Shown here: piece by piece, positions 49,033 to 61,915 of the stretch
How the letters are laid out: each line of letters begins with the position of its first letter
How positions within the stretch are numbered: position 1 is the stretch's first letter
DNA from: Gibbula magus
Lineage: Eukaryota > Mollusca > Gastropoda > Trochida > Trochidae
NCBI GenBank assembly: GCA_936450465.1
Contig: OW388296.1
Coordinates: forward strand, 11,343,867-11,407,866
DNA length: 64,000 bases
Reading direction: 5' to 3'
The notes under the pieces: model-generated
What the model was told of the DNA's origin: nothing
Database searches by the model: none
What the model saw: the letters and a program-made list of their open reading frames with translations, nothing else
Position numbers and translations under genes: made by a program

Positions 49033-50920
49033 GCATGTTTTCGCTTGTTTGCAACCAGTAGATGTATTTAACGTGATTGTGTCCAGGAAAACGAAGAATC
49101 AATAACAATATATTCTTCTATTGTGGCCATTTAGAAATGAACAACATTGCAATATCAAAGCAGCAAATTGGAAGTTATGAACACTATATCCATGTTCACA
49201 GATACTGATACAGATACTGAGTTGTAAGCTAAACTCTCTAAACTGCAAATACAGCATGAATGAACATGTAGTTCTGTGAATGAGTCCAATCAGTCTTCCT
49301 TCTTCACATTTATTGTGGATACATTCTGGAGCGTTAGTAGGGGACAATAGTGAGCTGTATTAACTGCCAGAACCTGAAACTCGAATTGAGAAGGACCAAT
49401 AAAGAATTTGGATATATTCGGTTTACATAACTTTAATCATAAAACAATTAAAAAAGCTAAGAACAAAATTCTAATTACCCTCTCTGATGACATTATTCCA
49501 GGTAATCAAGTTCAGCATTACGACGTCTCATTAGGCAAAGGTGTGTTTGGTACTTCGAGTAATGGAACTGTTAACAATGCGACATAATGGATGCAGAGAA
49601 TTCCTGACCAATGACATTAACCGAGTTTCATATATCGACGTGTTAGCAATCTTATATACACGCATGTATTGTTTATGGACAGAAACATACCTGCTTGGCA
49701 TCAACAGCAATTAGGCAGGACTTGTTTGAATGATTTTTGCGATGATGAGAATGAGAAATTTATACATACATGTATGTGTTATTCAGGGAGGTGATTTATT
49801 TTCTTTTCACACATCTTTTCATACATCATAATACAATTATGTTTTATTCAGGGAGATGATTTAAGTAAACTGATGGCTGCAGTATTATTATTATTTATTA
49901 AATTATAATTATTGGCATTATAATTATTCATTTATTCATAATATTCAGTCCTGAATCGCATTTTGTGATATCAAAACAATACGTGAGAGAGTTTTGCAAA
50001 AATGTCATATTAATTCAAGTCAACAAACCGTCATTGATTAGTCTTGCTCAAAATTATTATTAATTTAAATCCACAAAGATGTCATACAAGTTACAGAGCT
50101 GAACAAATATTGATGTAGCTTATGGTAACGCGATGATGCTGTGAACATGCATGCCAATACACAATTCATGTTGTAATCGTGTATTTATCATGGTAAAGCA
50201 GTGACCACTGTCAATCAGCTACACCACGAGTAGCAGCATGGACGACATCGCAACAAAGTGTGAAGGCCATCAGACAGAGTGTCTGGTCGAGTTTTCTGCC
50301 CTTCTCTTCACCATTAGCAGTGTTGCAACCTGAGAACGAAAACTCTTTAGGACTGTTTCGTTCAAAAATTGTTATTAATTGAAATCAACAAAGATGTCAT
50401 ACAAATTCCAGAGCTGAACAAATATTGATGTAGCTTATGGTAACGCGATGACATGTACAACATCAAAACCAGTTTGATAAGTGATTAATGAACACATTTC
50501 ACATGAAAGGCTTGTGTCTTGAGTAATGACATATGTCCAAGCGAGATGAAAATTTCAACATGATTTAGCTACAGTGCGTTTTTAACTGCTGACTTGCACA
50601 ATTCGTGGTATAAATTTTATTTGAAGATATTTATATTTATACATATATAGATATTTATTTAAATATACAAAGAGTTGCAAGATGAATCTTTAAATGCATC
50701 TGATTAATCAAGTAATGTTTAGTTTCCCATGTCACATCCGTGATATCGTTAGCGAACGAAAACAGCTACTATTATATATTCCTGAGTGACAACAAACAGT
50801 TTGTTGTTTCCAATATGGGGATTCTTTGGTATTTGTAACTGTAACCATGTATTCATATATCCGATGAACTTGCACAGCTCAGAATGATTAGAGATGTACG
50901 ATGAAGAATGTCTGATCTAA

Positions 50921-53900
50921 TACAACCCTCTGTCTCACACAACCCTCAGTCTCACACAACCCTCAGTCTCACACAACCCTCTGTCTCACACAACCCTCTG
51001 TCTCTCACAACCCTCTGTCTCACACAACACTCTGTCTCACACAACCCTCTGTCTCACACAACTCTCTGTCTCACACAACACTCTGTCTCACAAAACGCTC
51101 TGTCTCACACAACCCTCTGTCTCTCACAACACTCTGTCTCACACAACCCTCTGTCTCACACAACTCTCTGTCTCACACAACCCTCTGTCTCACACAACAC
51201 TCAGTCTCACACAACCCTCTGTCTCACACAACTCTCTGCCTCACACAACCCTCTGTCTCACACAACACTCTGTCTCACACAACGCTCTTTCTCACACAAC
51301 TCAGTCTAACACAACTCATACGACGCTCTGTCTCACACAACCCTCTGTCTCACACAACCCTCAGTCTAACACAACCCTCAGTCTCACACAACCCTCTGTC
51401 TCACACAACCCTCTGACTCACACAACCCTCTCTCTCATGTAACACTCTGTCTCACACAACCCTCTGTCTCACACATCCCTTTGCCTCACACAACACTCCG
51501 TCTCACACAACACTCTGTCTCACAGAACACTCTGTCTAACACAGCACTCTGTCTCACACAACACTCTGTCTCACACAACACTCAGTCTCACACAACACTC
51601 TGTTTCATACAACACTCAGTCTCACACAACACTCTGTCTCACACAACACTCAGTCTCACACAATCCTCTGTCTCACAAAACACTCTGTCTCACACAATTC
51701 TCTGTCTCACACAACACTCTGTCTCACACAACCCTCTGTCTCACACAACACTCTGTCTCACACAACCCTCTGTCTCACACAACGCTCTGTCTCACACAAC
51801 CCTCTGTCTCACAGAACACTCAGTCTCACACAACACTCTGTCTCACACAACGCTCTGTCTCACACAACACTCAGCCTCACACAACCCTCTGTCTCACATA
51901 ACCCTCTGTCTCACACAACACTCTGTCTCACACAACCCTCTGTCTCACACAACAGTCAGTTTCACATACTCCTCAGTCTCACACGACACTCAGTTTCACA
52001 TACCCCTCAGTCTCAATCAACACTCTGTCTCACACAAGCCTAAGTCTCACACAACCCTCAGTCTCACACAACCCTCTGTCTCACACAACAGTCAATCTCA
52101 CACAACACTCTGTATCACACAACTCATACAACACTCTGTCTCACACAACACCATGTCTCACACAACACTCTGTCTCAAACAACTCATACAACACTCTGTC
52201 TCACACAACCCTCAGTCTCACACAACCCTGAGTCTCACACACCCCTCTGTCTCACACAACACTCTGTCTCACACTATCCTCTGTCTCACACAACACTCTG
52301 TCTCACACAACCCTATGTCTCACACAACACTCTGTCTCACACAACCCTCTGTCTCACACAACACTCTGTCTCACACAATCCTCTGTCTCACACAACACTC
52401 TGTCTCACACAACCCTCTGTCTCACACAACACTCTGTCTCACACAACCCTCTGTCTCACACAACTCTCTGTCTCACACAACACTCTGTCTCACACAACCC
52501 TCTGTCTCACACAACTCTCTGTCTCTCACAACACTCTGTCTCACACAACTCTCTGTCTCACACAACTCATACGACGCCCTGTCTCACATAACACTCTGTC
52601 TCACACAACCCTCAGTCTCACACAACCCTCTGTCTCACACAACCCTCAGTCTCACACAACCCTCTGTCTCACACAATCCTCTGTCTCACACAACACTATG
52701 TCTCACACAACCCTCTATTTCACACATCCCTCTGTCTCACACAACACTCTGTCTCACACAGCAGTCTGTCTCACACAACGCTCAGTCTCACACAACACTC
52801 TGTCTCACACAACGCTCTGTCTCACACAACAATCTGTCTCACATAACCCAGAGTCTCACACAACCCTCTGTCTCACACAACCCGCTGTCTCACACAACAA
52901 TCTGTCTCACACAACAACTCATACGACACCCTGTCTCACACAATACTCTTTCTCACACAACCCTCAGTCTCACACAACCCTCAGTCTCACACAACCCTCA
53001 GTCTCACACAACCCTCTGTCTCGCACAACACTCTGTCTCACAGAACACTCTGTCTAACACAACACTCTGTCTCACACAACACTCTGTCTCACACAACACT
53101 CTGTCTCACACAACACTCAGTCTCACACAACTCTCTGTCTCACACAATCCCCTGTCTCAGAAAACGCTCTGTCTCACACAACACTGTGTCTCACACAACA
53201 CTGTGTCTCACACAACACTGTGTCTCACAGAACACTCTGTCTCACATAACACTCTGTCTCACACAACGCTCCGTCTCACACAACACTCAGTCTCACACAA
53301 CCCTCTGTCTCACACAACCCTCTGTCTCACACAATACTCTGTCTCACACAACCCTCTGTCTCACACAACACTCAGTTTCACATACTCCTCAGTCTCACAC
53401 AACACTCAGTTTCACATACCCCTCAGTCTCAAACAACGCTCTGTCTCACACAAGCCTAAGCCTCACACAACCCTCAGTCTCAAACAACCCTCTGTCTCAC
53501 ACAACAGTCAATCTCACACAACGCTCTGTCTCACACAACTCATACAACAGTCTGTCTCACACAACACTCTGTCTCACACAACTCATACAACACTCTGTCT
53601 CACACAACCCTCAGTCTCACACAACCCTCAGTCTCACACACCCCTCTGTCTCACACAACACTCTGTCGCACACAACCCTCTGTCTCACACAACACTCTGT
53701 CTCACATAACCCTCAGTCTCACACAACCCTCTGTCTCACACAACCCTCTGTCCCACACAACGCTTGGTCTCACACAACAACTCATACGACACTCTGTCTC
53801 ACACAATACTCTTTCTCACACAACCGTCAGTCTCACACAACCCTCAGTCTCACACAACCCTCAGTCTCACACAAACCCTCTGTCTCGCACAACACTCTGT

Positions 53901-54048
53901 CTCACACAACACTCTGTCTTACACAACACTCTGTCCCACACAACCCTCAGTCTCACACAACCCTCAGTCTCACACAACACTCTGTCTCACACAACCCTCA
54001 GTCTCACACCCCTCAGTCTCACACAACCCTCAGTCTCACACAACCCTC
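50921..54048. repeat. 17-bp satellite array, about 184 units
   Basis: The unit is ctctgtctcacacaacc with frequent variants (acactc, cctcag, gctctg). Since 17 is not a multiple of 3, three units give a 17-residue repeat and all three plus-strand frames read much the same LTQxSVSHNxLSHTTLC peptide, open for up to 742 codons. Marker variants show higher-order structure. 'acaactcatac(g/a)ac' interrupts the array near 51311, 52121, 52175, 52563, 52914, 53536, 53578 and 53776. The block with 'tttcacatactcctcag...tttcacatacccctcag...aagcctaag' occurs at 51959 and 53375, 1416 bp apart. Confidence 0.97.
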
Positions 54049-54391
54049 TTACCATTGGTTCAAACTAGCAGTGAGCCTACAGAAGTCTCTGATCGACTGA
54101 TGTTCCAGATCTGGACTTCCATTAATTTGATAAGGCATTCTGTCTGATAAATTTAGAAACCTTATGCGTAGTTATCACGTACTGCTTTTAGAAGTAAAGC
54201 TTCCAGCATTCTTCCGATCAATTGTAATTTAACGACTTCATATTCCGAAATCTACTTAAATGATTCTAGCTCTCATCGATGTTTTTATAAACTTACACTG
54301 GAATTCATATTACGTCGACTTTGACTCTCATTTGGATTGATGTTAATCTAGAGTATTGGTGATGAAGTTGTATAAAGCGTACATCTCTACA
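54049..54391. repeat. Right flank of satellite, segment d
   Basis: Matches 12950-13293 closely ('accattggtt', 'agaaaccttatgcgtag', 'gaattcatattacgtcgact', 'atctctacag'). This proves that the long and short satellites occupy the same ancestral position. Similarity ends exactly at 'ctctacag'. Confidence 0.85.
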
Positions 54392-56822
54392 GATCGCTGT
54401 TCCCATGCCTAACGTTCTGTGGTTTGACCGAATATAGAGAGCACGAAAAGTTATTCAGGCAAATCAAGCATGCACTCTGATTTCATTTAATCTGTATTAG
54501 TCAATGAAGTATGTCAGTGTTGTCAATAGTTTATATTGTCCATATTCAGCAAAAGCTGAAGCCTGACATTGGCCAGTTATAGTGCGAACTGAATACAAAC
54601 TTCCCATTACGCAATAGTGTCTCACTATCAGAATACTTCAGGAACTAACGACAGAAACAAATTCTTTTGGAAAAGCTATGTCTCCTGTTATCAGAATTCA
54701 TGACTATTGTATCACTCACTTCATCGCACAAACATCTACAAATTCAATACCCATTCCTCTTTTCCTCTGCTTATAAATCAACATTTTACAAGTGATCTAC
54801 GACTGATCACCAAACATTAAAACCACAAACAAGTACATCACATAATCTTCTTCTCAATAAGCTCTGAACACAGAACTATAGTTTGTGAGTAAGATTAAAA
54901 CGCTGTGATACGCTGATCTACACACATCAGGAAATAATAAATACATTTCACCTGTCAGAAATACACGATGAGCGCGTTCTTGCAGATATGTGATTCATAT
55001 GGAAGACACATATGCCACATGCCAGTAATCATATGAACAGGATGTTATCTCTTATTATGACATAAATGTTAGATTATCTAGGAAAACTTATAGATCTACC
55101 CGGATCTCGTGTCAACCCTTCATACCGATGTCATATTTCTACATCGTTCACACGACAAATGCTAATCACATAATGACATCAACTTCATATGACAATAACC
55201 ATTATCTCTTTTTGAGGTATTGGATATTAGACAATCAAGTAACGAAGCAAAATTTGTACATATACCACCAGATAAAGTGTATAGTGCTAGTTCTTTTGAA
55301 AGTCACCATTCACAGGACGGTTCCCTTTTTCACTGTAAATTCAAAGCATGTGGCCAATCAATTGCATAGGCATATCGCGTTATGCATTGCAAAGTCTGCG
55401 AAGTAACAAACAAAGGATAGTAAAAGACGTAATTGTCGACGTAAACAGACTTCAAACACTTTGGCTTCCAAATAATCCGGGATAGTTTAAGGTAATTGAC
55501 AATGTTATATTGTTATAATTTACTGATGGTAGGAGTATTGTTCCTTGTTAAGATCATGTATATTGCTCACGATAATCGCCCATGTCTCATTTGATTACTA
55601 TCAATCAATTACTTCCAAAGGAATAAGTGAAAAAAAGAGCACAACTGATCATCATAATTCAACGGATATTACTGAACTATTACTTTGGTGTATACTAAGT
55701 GTGGTGTGAAGGAAACAATGAACCCTAGCAGGCAACCACTATTTGACATTTTTTTAAATTGCTGTTTTCAGTTATAATCTTAAAATGCATTTGAAACGGA
55801 TACAAGGTGAATATTCAGCAGCGTTGTAGCGAAATCAACGTCAGCAGCACGACTTGTCAATCTAACAGACTCCGAACTGTATAAGACCATTATCAGCTCT
55901 TGAACAGAAGTAGGGTTTGAACACAGAACACGTAATGCTGTCAGTCAGTTCCTGATTTCTCTTATAGGATCCACAAACATCTCTAAAAGAGTAGGGATAT
56001 GGAATGGAATATCTGAAGATTTCAATTTAATTGTAACAGAAATACAATACTTACAAATACATTACAGTTAATTTCAATGATTATGTTATTCTTAACATGA
56101 TTAGTTCGAGTCTGGTTATGTCAAGTGCTAGAACAGATTACATAATTCAATATGTGGACATATATTGGATTTAATAGATAAGATGTATTACCAGTCTCAA
56201 TCCATTATATTATAATATTGTTTTATCATGGCGACATTTGTTTTAACGATTGTTTTAAAAAGATAATCAAACAAGCAATTGAACCCAAAAGATCGTCTTG
56301 GTTTAATAATGACACATTCATATTAAGGTATAAATTTAAGCATGATTCCTACAAATAGAAAAACAAATAATAATAATTTGGCAAATCAACTTTTGACCCT
56401 TTTGATAACCATTTCGACACCAATGGAGCATGAATAATTGCATTATCAAATCCGCTTACTATTCATGTGACAAATCGGCAATTTAAAGGTAGACCGGAGG
56501 CTGTATCGCACATGTTAGTAACTAAATACGTTATGAATTACTAGTGTGCGATGTCATACTTCAAAGTTCTATGACACATTGAATACTTCTTATCAGAAAA
56601 CTGTTAACATTGTTCCCGTCACTGTACAATGGTACAGGTACAAGTCACAACAAACAGTCACTGTGACTGTGTCAACATTGTGAGTTCCTCTCCATAGTTG
56701 AATGATTCATTAGCCTAGTTTACTCATGTCATGTCTACCGTCATAACAGTATTGCTTTTAGTAAACATTAGATGGACTTCTGCGTACTGAGTTCATCAGC
56801 AACACTCAAAGTAGCTTTTGCT
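54392..56822. other. Mostly single-copy noncoding sequence with a segment b fragment
   Basis: No gene is recognised. 55850-56010 is a third, more diverged copy of the segment b core (compare 2690-2800 and 30380-30490: 'ccattatcagct(c/t)ttga', 'ggtttgaacacagaacacgtaatg', 'caacatc(c/t)c(t/c)aaaagag'). The frame at 55128-55406 (92 codons) begins with a true ATG but has no recognisable features. Confidence 0.55.
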
Positions 56823-59800
56823 GATCCCGCCTTGTTAGTTGCAAGCCTTTGAATTGTGTTTTATCGCTTAGTGATGGTCTCTGATTAGAGAGGTATTAAA
56901 GATGTAACGAGTACATGGCCTCAGAGCTCAGTCTCGACAGGTAATTCTCGCGATATGTCACGAGACCTTTCATCTGTTCGTTAGCTCACTAGCAATTTCA
57001 TTTCTGCTCAAACAGCCATATATGCCATTCGTTCTGAGGTGAACATAACATCTTGATTTGTTTATACGTTGTCCTACAGACAAATCAGCCTGGAATGTGT
57101 ATGTGATTTAATCATGTAGGATTACTTAACGTCAAAATGTTTTTATCTGATCAATAATGAGGGCACAGAGTATTAACCACACACAACGAATGTTAAATAA
57201 TAAAATACCAATATTACAGATATCTTTAGAACTGGTTTCACGTATTCCATTCACTGAAAACGTGGATGAATCAACAGAACAAATCGTCTGTTGTCATTCC
57301 TGCTTCAATACACACAGTACCAGTTTCCTATTACAGATTAGTTCAATACCAAACTATATGTTAACTGTGTCATGTTCGTGTTTGACTGTATGTGCGTGAG
57401 TGAATCAGTGGGACCAGTGAGTTTGACAGCAAACGCATGTCCGTGTTGTTATATGTCAATGTGTGAACTGTGAACTTATTAGCAGATGAACTTATGATTC
57501 CCACTATCTCCTCTTGGATCTAGAATTTTCATCTAAGTTTTTAATTATAGTTTATGACTTTTAACGATAAATGAAATCAGGTGATCCTAACCTCAAGGCA
57601 TGCTAATATACATATGTCACTGATAATACTTGTTTTTAAAGGTCGATAGTCACACCACATTAATGTTTAAATGGCTGCTATGGAAGCAACAGATTCAGTT
57701 ATTTATGTTAGAGATGATGCAGGACAATCTACCATGAAATCTGATTCTCCTTCTCGGCATAGAAACAAATTTATCAAACAACAAACATAATTATTTACAA
57801 AACCGCACACATGAATACTACTTCTACTAAAACTTATAATAATAACAATGACGACGATGACGATTGCGACGGCGATGATGACGCTGGCGATGGGGATAGT
57901 AACAAACTTTAATTGAGCACGAATCCATGCTCAATGTGCTCCCTGCATTATCACCCTGGTCTAACTCAAACTGCCCAACAGTGCTAGTAGTCATCACCAA
58001 AACAGTGTTTACTAGATACCCACTTGTTCCTCAAGGTTAACAGATGCTTACTTCGAATAACTTGTTAGTTTCTCAATGACCCTTCAGACTTTCAGTTAAT
58101 TATACTGATCATTATTGCTGACTTTTGCTGATAGCGTCGAGGAATTAGTTTTATACATGATGAAATGAAATATCGTCGCGCTTCATATACATAATACATA
58201 TAGTATACAGAGCTATACTAACTATTGTTTAACAACAAATTGTTCGGCTTTACTTGTTGGGGATAATGGATAAGCTACTGCTACAGTCAGTGCAATTAGA
58301 GGCTGACTCGGAGGGCGTGTTTTCAAATCTCGCAAGGGACTCTTCCCGACAAAATGTGTAAGAATTTGAACTTTAACAGAAATTTAGATCCCAAACATAG
58401 CAATGTTACAATTGGCATATATGTCTGAAGGTTAAAGACGTTATATAAAGTTCACAAATAAACATAATGTTACATTAGTCTTCACTGGTTGATTTTGAAG
58501 ATATTCACATGGCGAACATTGAATCTGTAAATTGTTTTAAAATGTACAAACTTGTTCTCGAGACTTAACTACTCAATGGGCATAAACGATCAAAGTTCTC
58601 TTTTTCAGAAAACTCCCCTTTCAACACGTTTTGATTTTTATAAACCATTAGGATGACTGATCTACACAAATCAGGAACTTATTCATTAATACTGATATGC
58701 GGTGTGAACTCATTATTCGTGCACATGCCATGTCAAATCACACAGACAGATCAATGTTACTCCTGAAGTGAGCGTATCTTCTCAGATATATTTTCTGATA
58801 TTGTTGACCTATATTCTAACTCCACAAAGGTTTCTGCAGGAAAAGGGACTCAACTCGCTGCAATCACAGTTACCTATGATTACCAATATTGATTTTTATG
58901 TTACAAAATAATTCAAATTTAAGTCCAAGTAGTGCTTTTCCTCATATAGTCGCAAAGTAGAAACTTTCTATATCGAACTTATAAACCACACAATTCATTA
59001 GCAGTTACGCAACTTAAAGTTGCCAATGTCTTAGTGATTATCCATGTTCAGGGCTCTTTATTGATATAAGCTTAAATGAACACTAATAATGTCACCTAAT
59101 CGTGTTTCATGCGAGAGTTTTGTGAAACCGTGAGCGAATCTACAGTATTGTCTCGCTCCTCCCAGTCAGCTGATAGTATGTATTGGAGGTAGTTTTATTA
59201 AACCGTGTTGTTACCAAGGAATTCCTTGTGTCAAACATGATATAGTTCAGTTCATGAACTAGGGTGGTTTTCGTATCTACATTGTCTACTTATTAACAAG
59301 CAACATATTTAAAACATACAGCTGACATTCACGAAAGTCGTTAAGGCATAATACACGGTGTTGTTCAAAACTAGTTGAACAAAACATGATCTAGCCCATC
59401 AATTTTTTATTGGTTTTTATTACTTCTTTAACTGTAAAACTTGGATTTAAGGATTGCCATTGTTTCTTCGAAAGTTACTGAACCAATAACAGTGATACAA
59501 AATACATACATTACTGACAAAACAAAAACATACATTGTGTTCCATAATTCATTTACTCCTTCCAAATTTGTTTTCAAATACTGTAAGTCCTAGTTTAGTG
59601 TCCATAGCTTGTATACCACAAACAGCCAATGGACATAGTAATGTTACCCTCAGAGAGGAACGTAATAAGGGATCGAAGCTTTCTCTTTGAATTGTATCTC
59701 TTCTTTTTGCTAAATACAGTTCCTTCACAGAAGTAAACGTTGTATTTAATTGAAGTAAAGTAAATGTAATTAAACAAAACATAATGATGGTCTAATCCAC

Positions 59801-60975
59801 TCCACTTTAATGGGTATATAAAATTATGTCTATGAGTTGTCATTATCTCCATCTATAAATGTAGTTCCGTTTAAAACTTTGATTTGTAATTCATTAACTA
59901 TATAATATAATTCTGAGGTCTAAACAGGATCATTAACCGTTCTAAACAGAAATGAATACCTTTGGTGATTCACTTCCAATAAACCGTACATTTACTTTCT
60001 TTCGATATTGATATCCAGTAAAATGAATAATGTAAAGAATAATTTAAATATCCGACCTAACGGTGACCGTTTACGTTGTTCTCTCTTCTGATTATTTATT
60101 TGCAATGAATAATGTAGGTTTGTAAATTGTAATTATCCAAACTGAACTAAATAAAATTAAATGCAAGTTATTATAAATTTATTAAAAAACATTACCGCCA
60201 GATTGAAGCATTCCAACTGCTTTGAGCATATCAACAGTTGGACATTGGAACTGTAGTTTTGCTGAATGAATATATACTTAATGTATTAGACAACGACAGA
60301 TTAAAGATAGAAAAAAACATGTCACTAAAGTGAGTAAGTAAATGTTAATGAGGAGCTAAATAAAAAATTAATATAGAAGGTCAGTTGTCATTGTATTGAA
60401 GTAATATCCGTACACGATCTCAATTTTAAACTTGAACTGAAAAGAGATCATTAAACAGCTGAAAGACTCCCTGTTTTATGGATGATGTTCTCTATTCTCT
60501 CAAAACACAAATAGAAACATTAACAGGATCAGCTTTGAGGACAGCAGATTATTAAGGAGAGTAATTATTTCTGAGTTCTACTGTCCTGTCAGTAATCTCA
60601 TGTTATTTGTCCGACTAATTTGTATAAATGACAGTGATGATTGTAACGTTATCTAGAAAAACAACTCCACTTTTTAACATTATTCAGATTAATAGACATT
60701 GAGGAGAGAGTATCCGAAAATCGAATCGAAAAAACGATTACATTTTTATGGCACGATTTTATAGGTGTGCATAAACCCAAACACGTAATTTAAAATTCCC
60801 TTAGCAGTATGGAAACTGTTAATATTACGCTAGCCTCCTGTATGACATGGTCATAGGTCAACGACTTCATTATCTTGTACTGTGCTTATTGTCCCCATTA
60901 AATACAATGCATAATATCAGTGATGAATGAAAATTACCTGAATGGGTAGAAATCTCACTGTATAGCTCTATGGAC
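56823..60975. repeat. Segment e, block II copy, split by unmatched sequence
   Basis: 56823-56905 matches 13962-14045. 59310-60975 matches 14046-15612. The 2.4 kb between (56906-59309) has no partner and no recognisable gene. It contains a (gay)n patch at 57836-57895. A 130-bp stretch at about 59340-59470 is also absent from block I. Confidence 0.7.
57836..57895. repeat. GAC/GAT trinucleotide microsatellite
   Basis: Imperfect run of gac, gat and ggc triplets ('aatgacgacgatgacgattg' and onward). No surrounding ORF. Confidence 0.8.
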
Positions 60976-61130
60976 TTCACTTTCCGAATTTAAACTTTCG
61001 TGAATGGCAGTCTCTTTCTAAAACTTGGTGTTATAAGTAGTAGCTATTAAAGTGATTGCCCAAATCAGTATCTCTCAATTAGTTTTCCAACCATCAACGT
61101 TATGTAACGTTTTTTTGTTAGCAGAATCTA
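60976..61130. other. Short noncoding spacer
   Basis: Nothing recognised between the end of segment e and the palindrome cluster. Confidence 0.5.
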
Positions 61131-61709
61131 ATAAGCATGCCGTCTAAAACACTATAACATAGCTGGACCATTCATTCAAGCATATAGAAAACACAGGATC
61201 AGACAAAGCCATAATATTTTGGAAACAATTAATGCCTCCTTCCCTCTGATGATCTGAACTACAAAAAGATGGATGCTCTCTTTCAGACCAGAGAAAATTA
61301 CGAAAAACATTGAAAGGCAGAGTGAGGAGTAGTAGTGATTTTATCGATATATCACAATATCTGTGCCTAGGATTTAACTCAAAGAGTGCATACTCAAAGA
61401 TAAGATATTACAGCATAGGGATATGCAAAAACATGTTTATCATTTCTTTTATTAAGAGAATCATTTCTTTTAGTAAATGGGCATATTTTGGGCATATTTT
61501 GTGATATCAGACGGCATGCCATCTAATACAAACATAATTCTGGACGGCATGCCATCTTTAAATAATTTGTACGGCATGCCGTCTTTATTGTCAGAAGGGA
61601 GACATCATTATTTGAAATTTAGATTATAAATATCTTTAAATGAATAAATGACGGCTTTCCGTCTCTTTACAAACATAAAATATTGTCTTATAAAGATGGC
61701 ATGCCGTCT
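61131..61709. repeat. Cluster of six 16-bp palindrome-like motifs
   Basis: Consensus agacggcatgccgtct, self-complementary. Occurrences: 61131-61145 (left arm decayed), 61509-61524, 61542-61557, 61569-61584, 61649-61664 (centre altered: ggctttcc) and 61694-61709. Centres of the last five are 33, 27, 80 and 45 bp apart. The core ggcatgcc is kept in four of the six. The spacers differ, so this is not a simple tandem repeat. I saw no further copies elsewhere in the window. Function unknown. It could be binding sites for a dimeric protein or the remains of a hairpin-rich element. Confidence 0.7.
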
Positions 61710-61811
61710 AAAACTATTGTCTTATCGTGTGTTAAGACTTTTTCCCATTGGAATCTGTGATGTCAACCAAGGAGAACCACAGGTAAAAAAATCAACATGT
61801 GTCGTCTTCTT

Positions 61812-61915
61812 CGTCGACAGCTTGGCAGATGGGGATTATAAATTGTAGATCTGGTATGGCCACAAAATATATGTACAGTCGTCTTGGCAGATATGGGTTA
61901 TAAATTGTCGATTTA
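61812..61915. repeat. Imperfect direct repeat, about 40 bp, two units
   Basis: 'cagcttggcagatggggattataaattgtagatct' near 61817 and 'cgtcttggcagatatgggttataaattgtcgattt' near 61880 are about 63 bp apart. Confidence 0.6.

Larger units (their letters stand above)
38343..50900. repeat. Tandem duplication, copy 2 (segments c'' and d''), split by a 6.6-kb insertion
   Basis: Matches 32609-38335 from its start to 39887 and again from 46457 onward. The 39888-46456 element is inserted between. Segment d is fuller here than in copy 1: about 50110-50340 matches 12130-12310, which copy 1 lost. The 'aacaaatattgatgtagctt' unit is repeated at 50106 and 50420. No genes. Confidence 0.85.

Noticed and set aside
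51481..53709. 742-aa protein-coding gene
   Set aside because: It is the translation of a 17-bp satellite. All three frames are open with the same peptide, and the ancestral locus has only about six units.
50921..54048. CRISPR-like array
   Set aside because: The repeats are contiguous 17-mers without spacers in a eukaryotic context. It is a satellite.
61131..61709. Prokaryotic operator or terminator array
   Set aside because: The sequence context is eukaryotic and no gene adjoins it. The palindromes lack the T tract of terminators.
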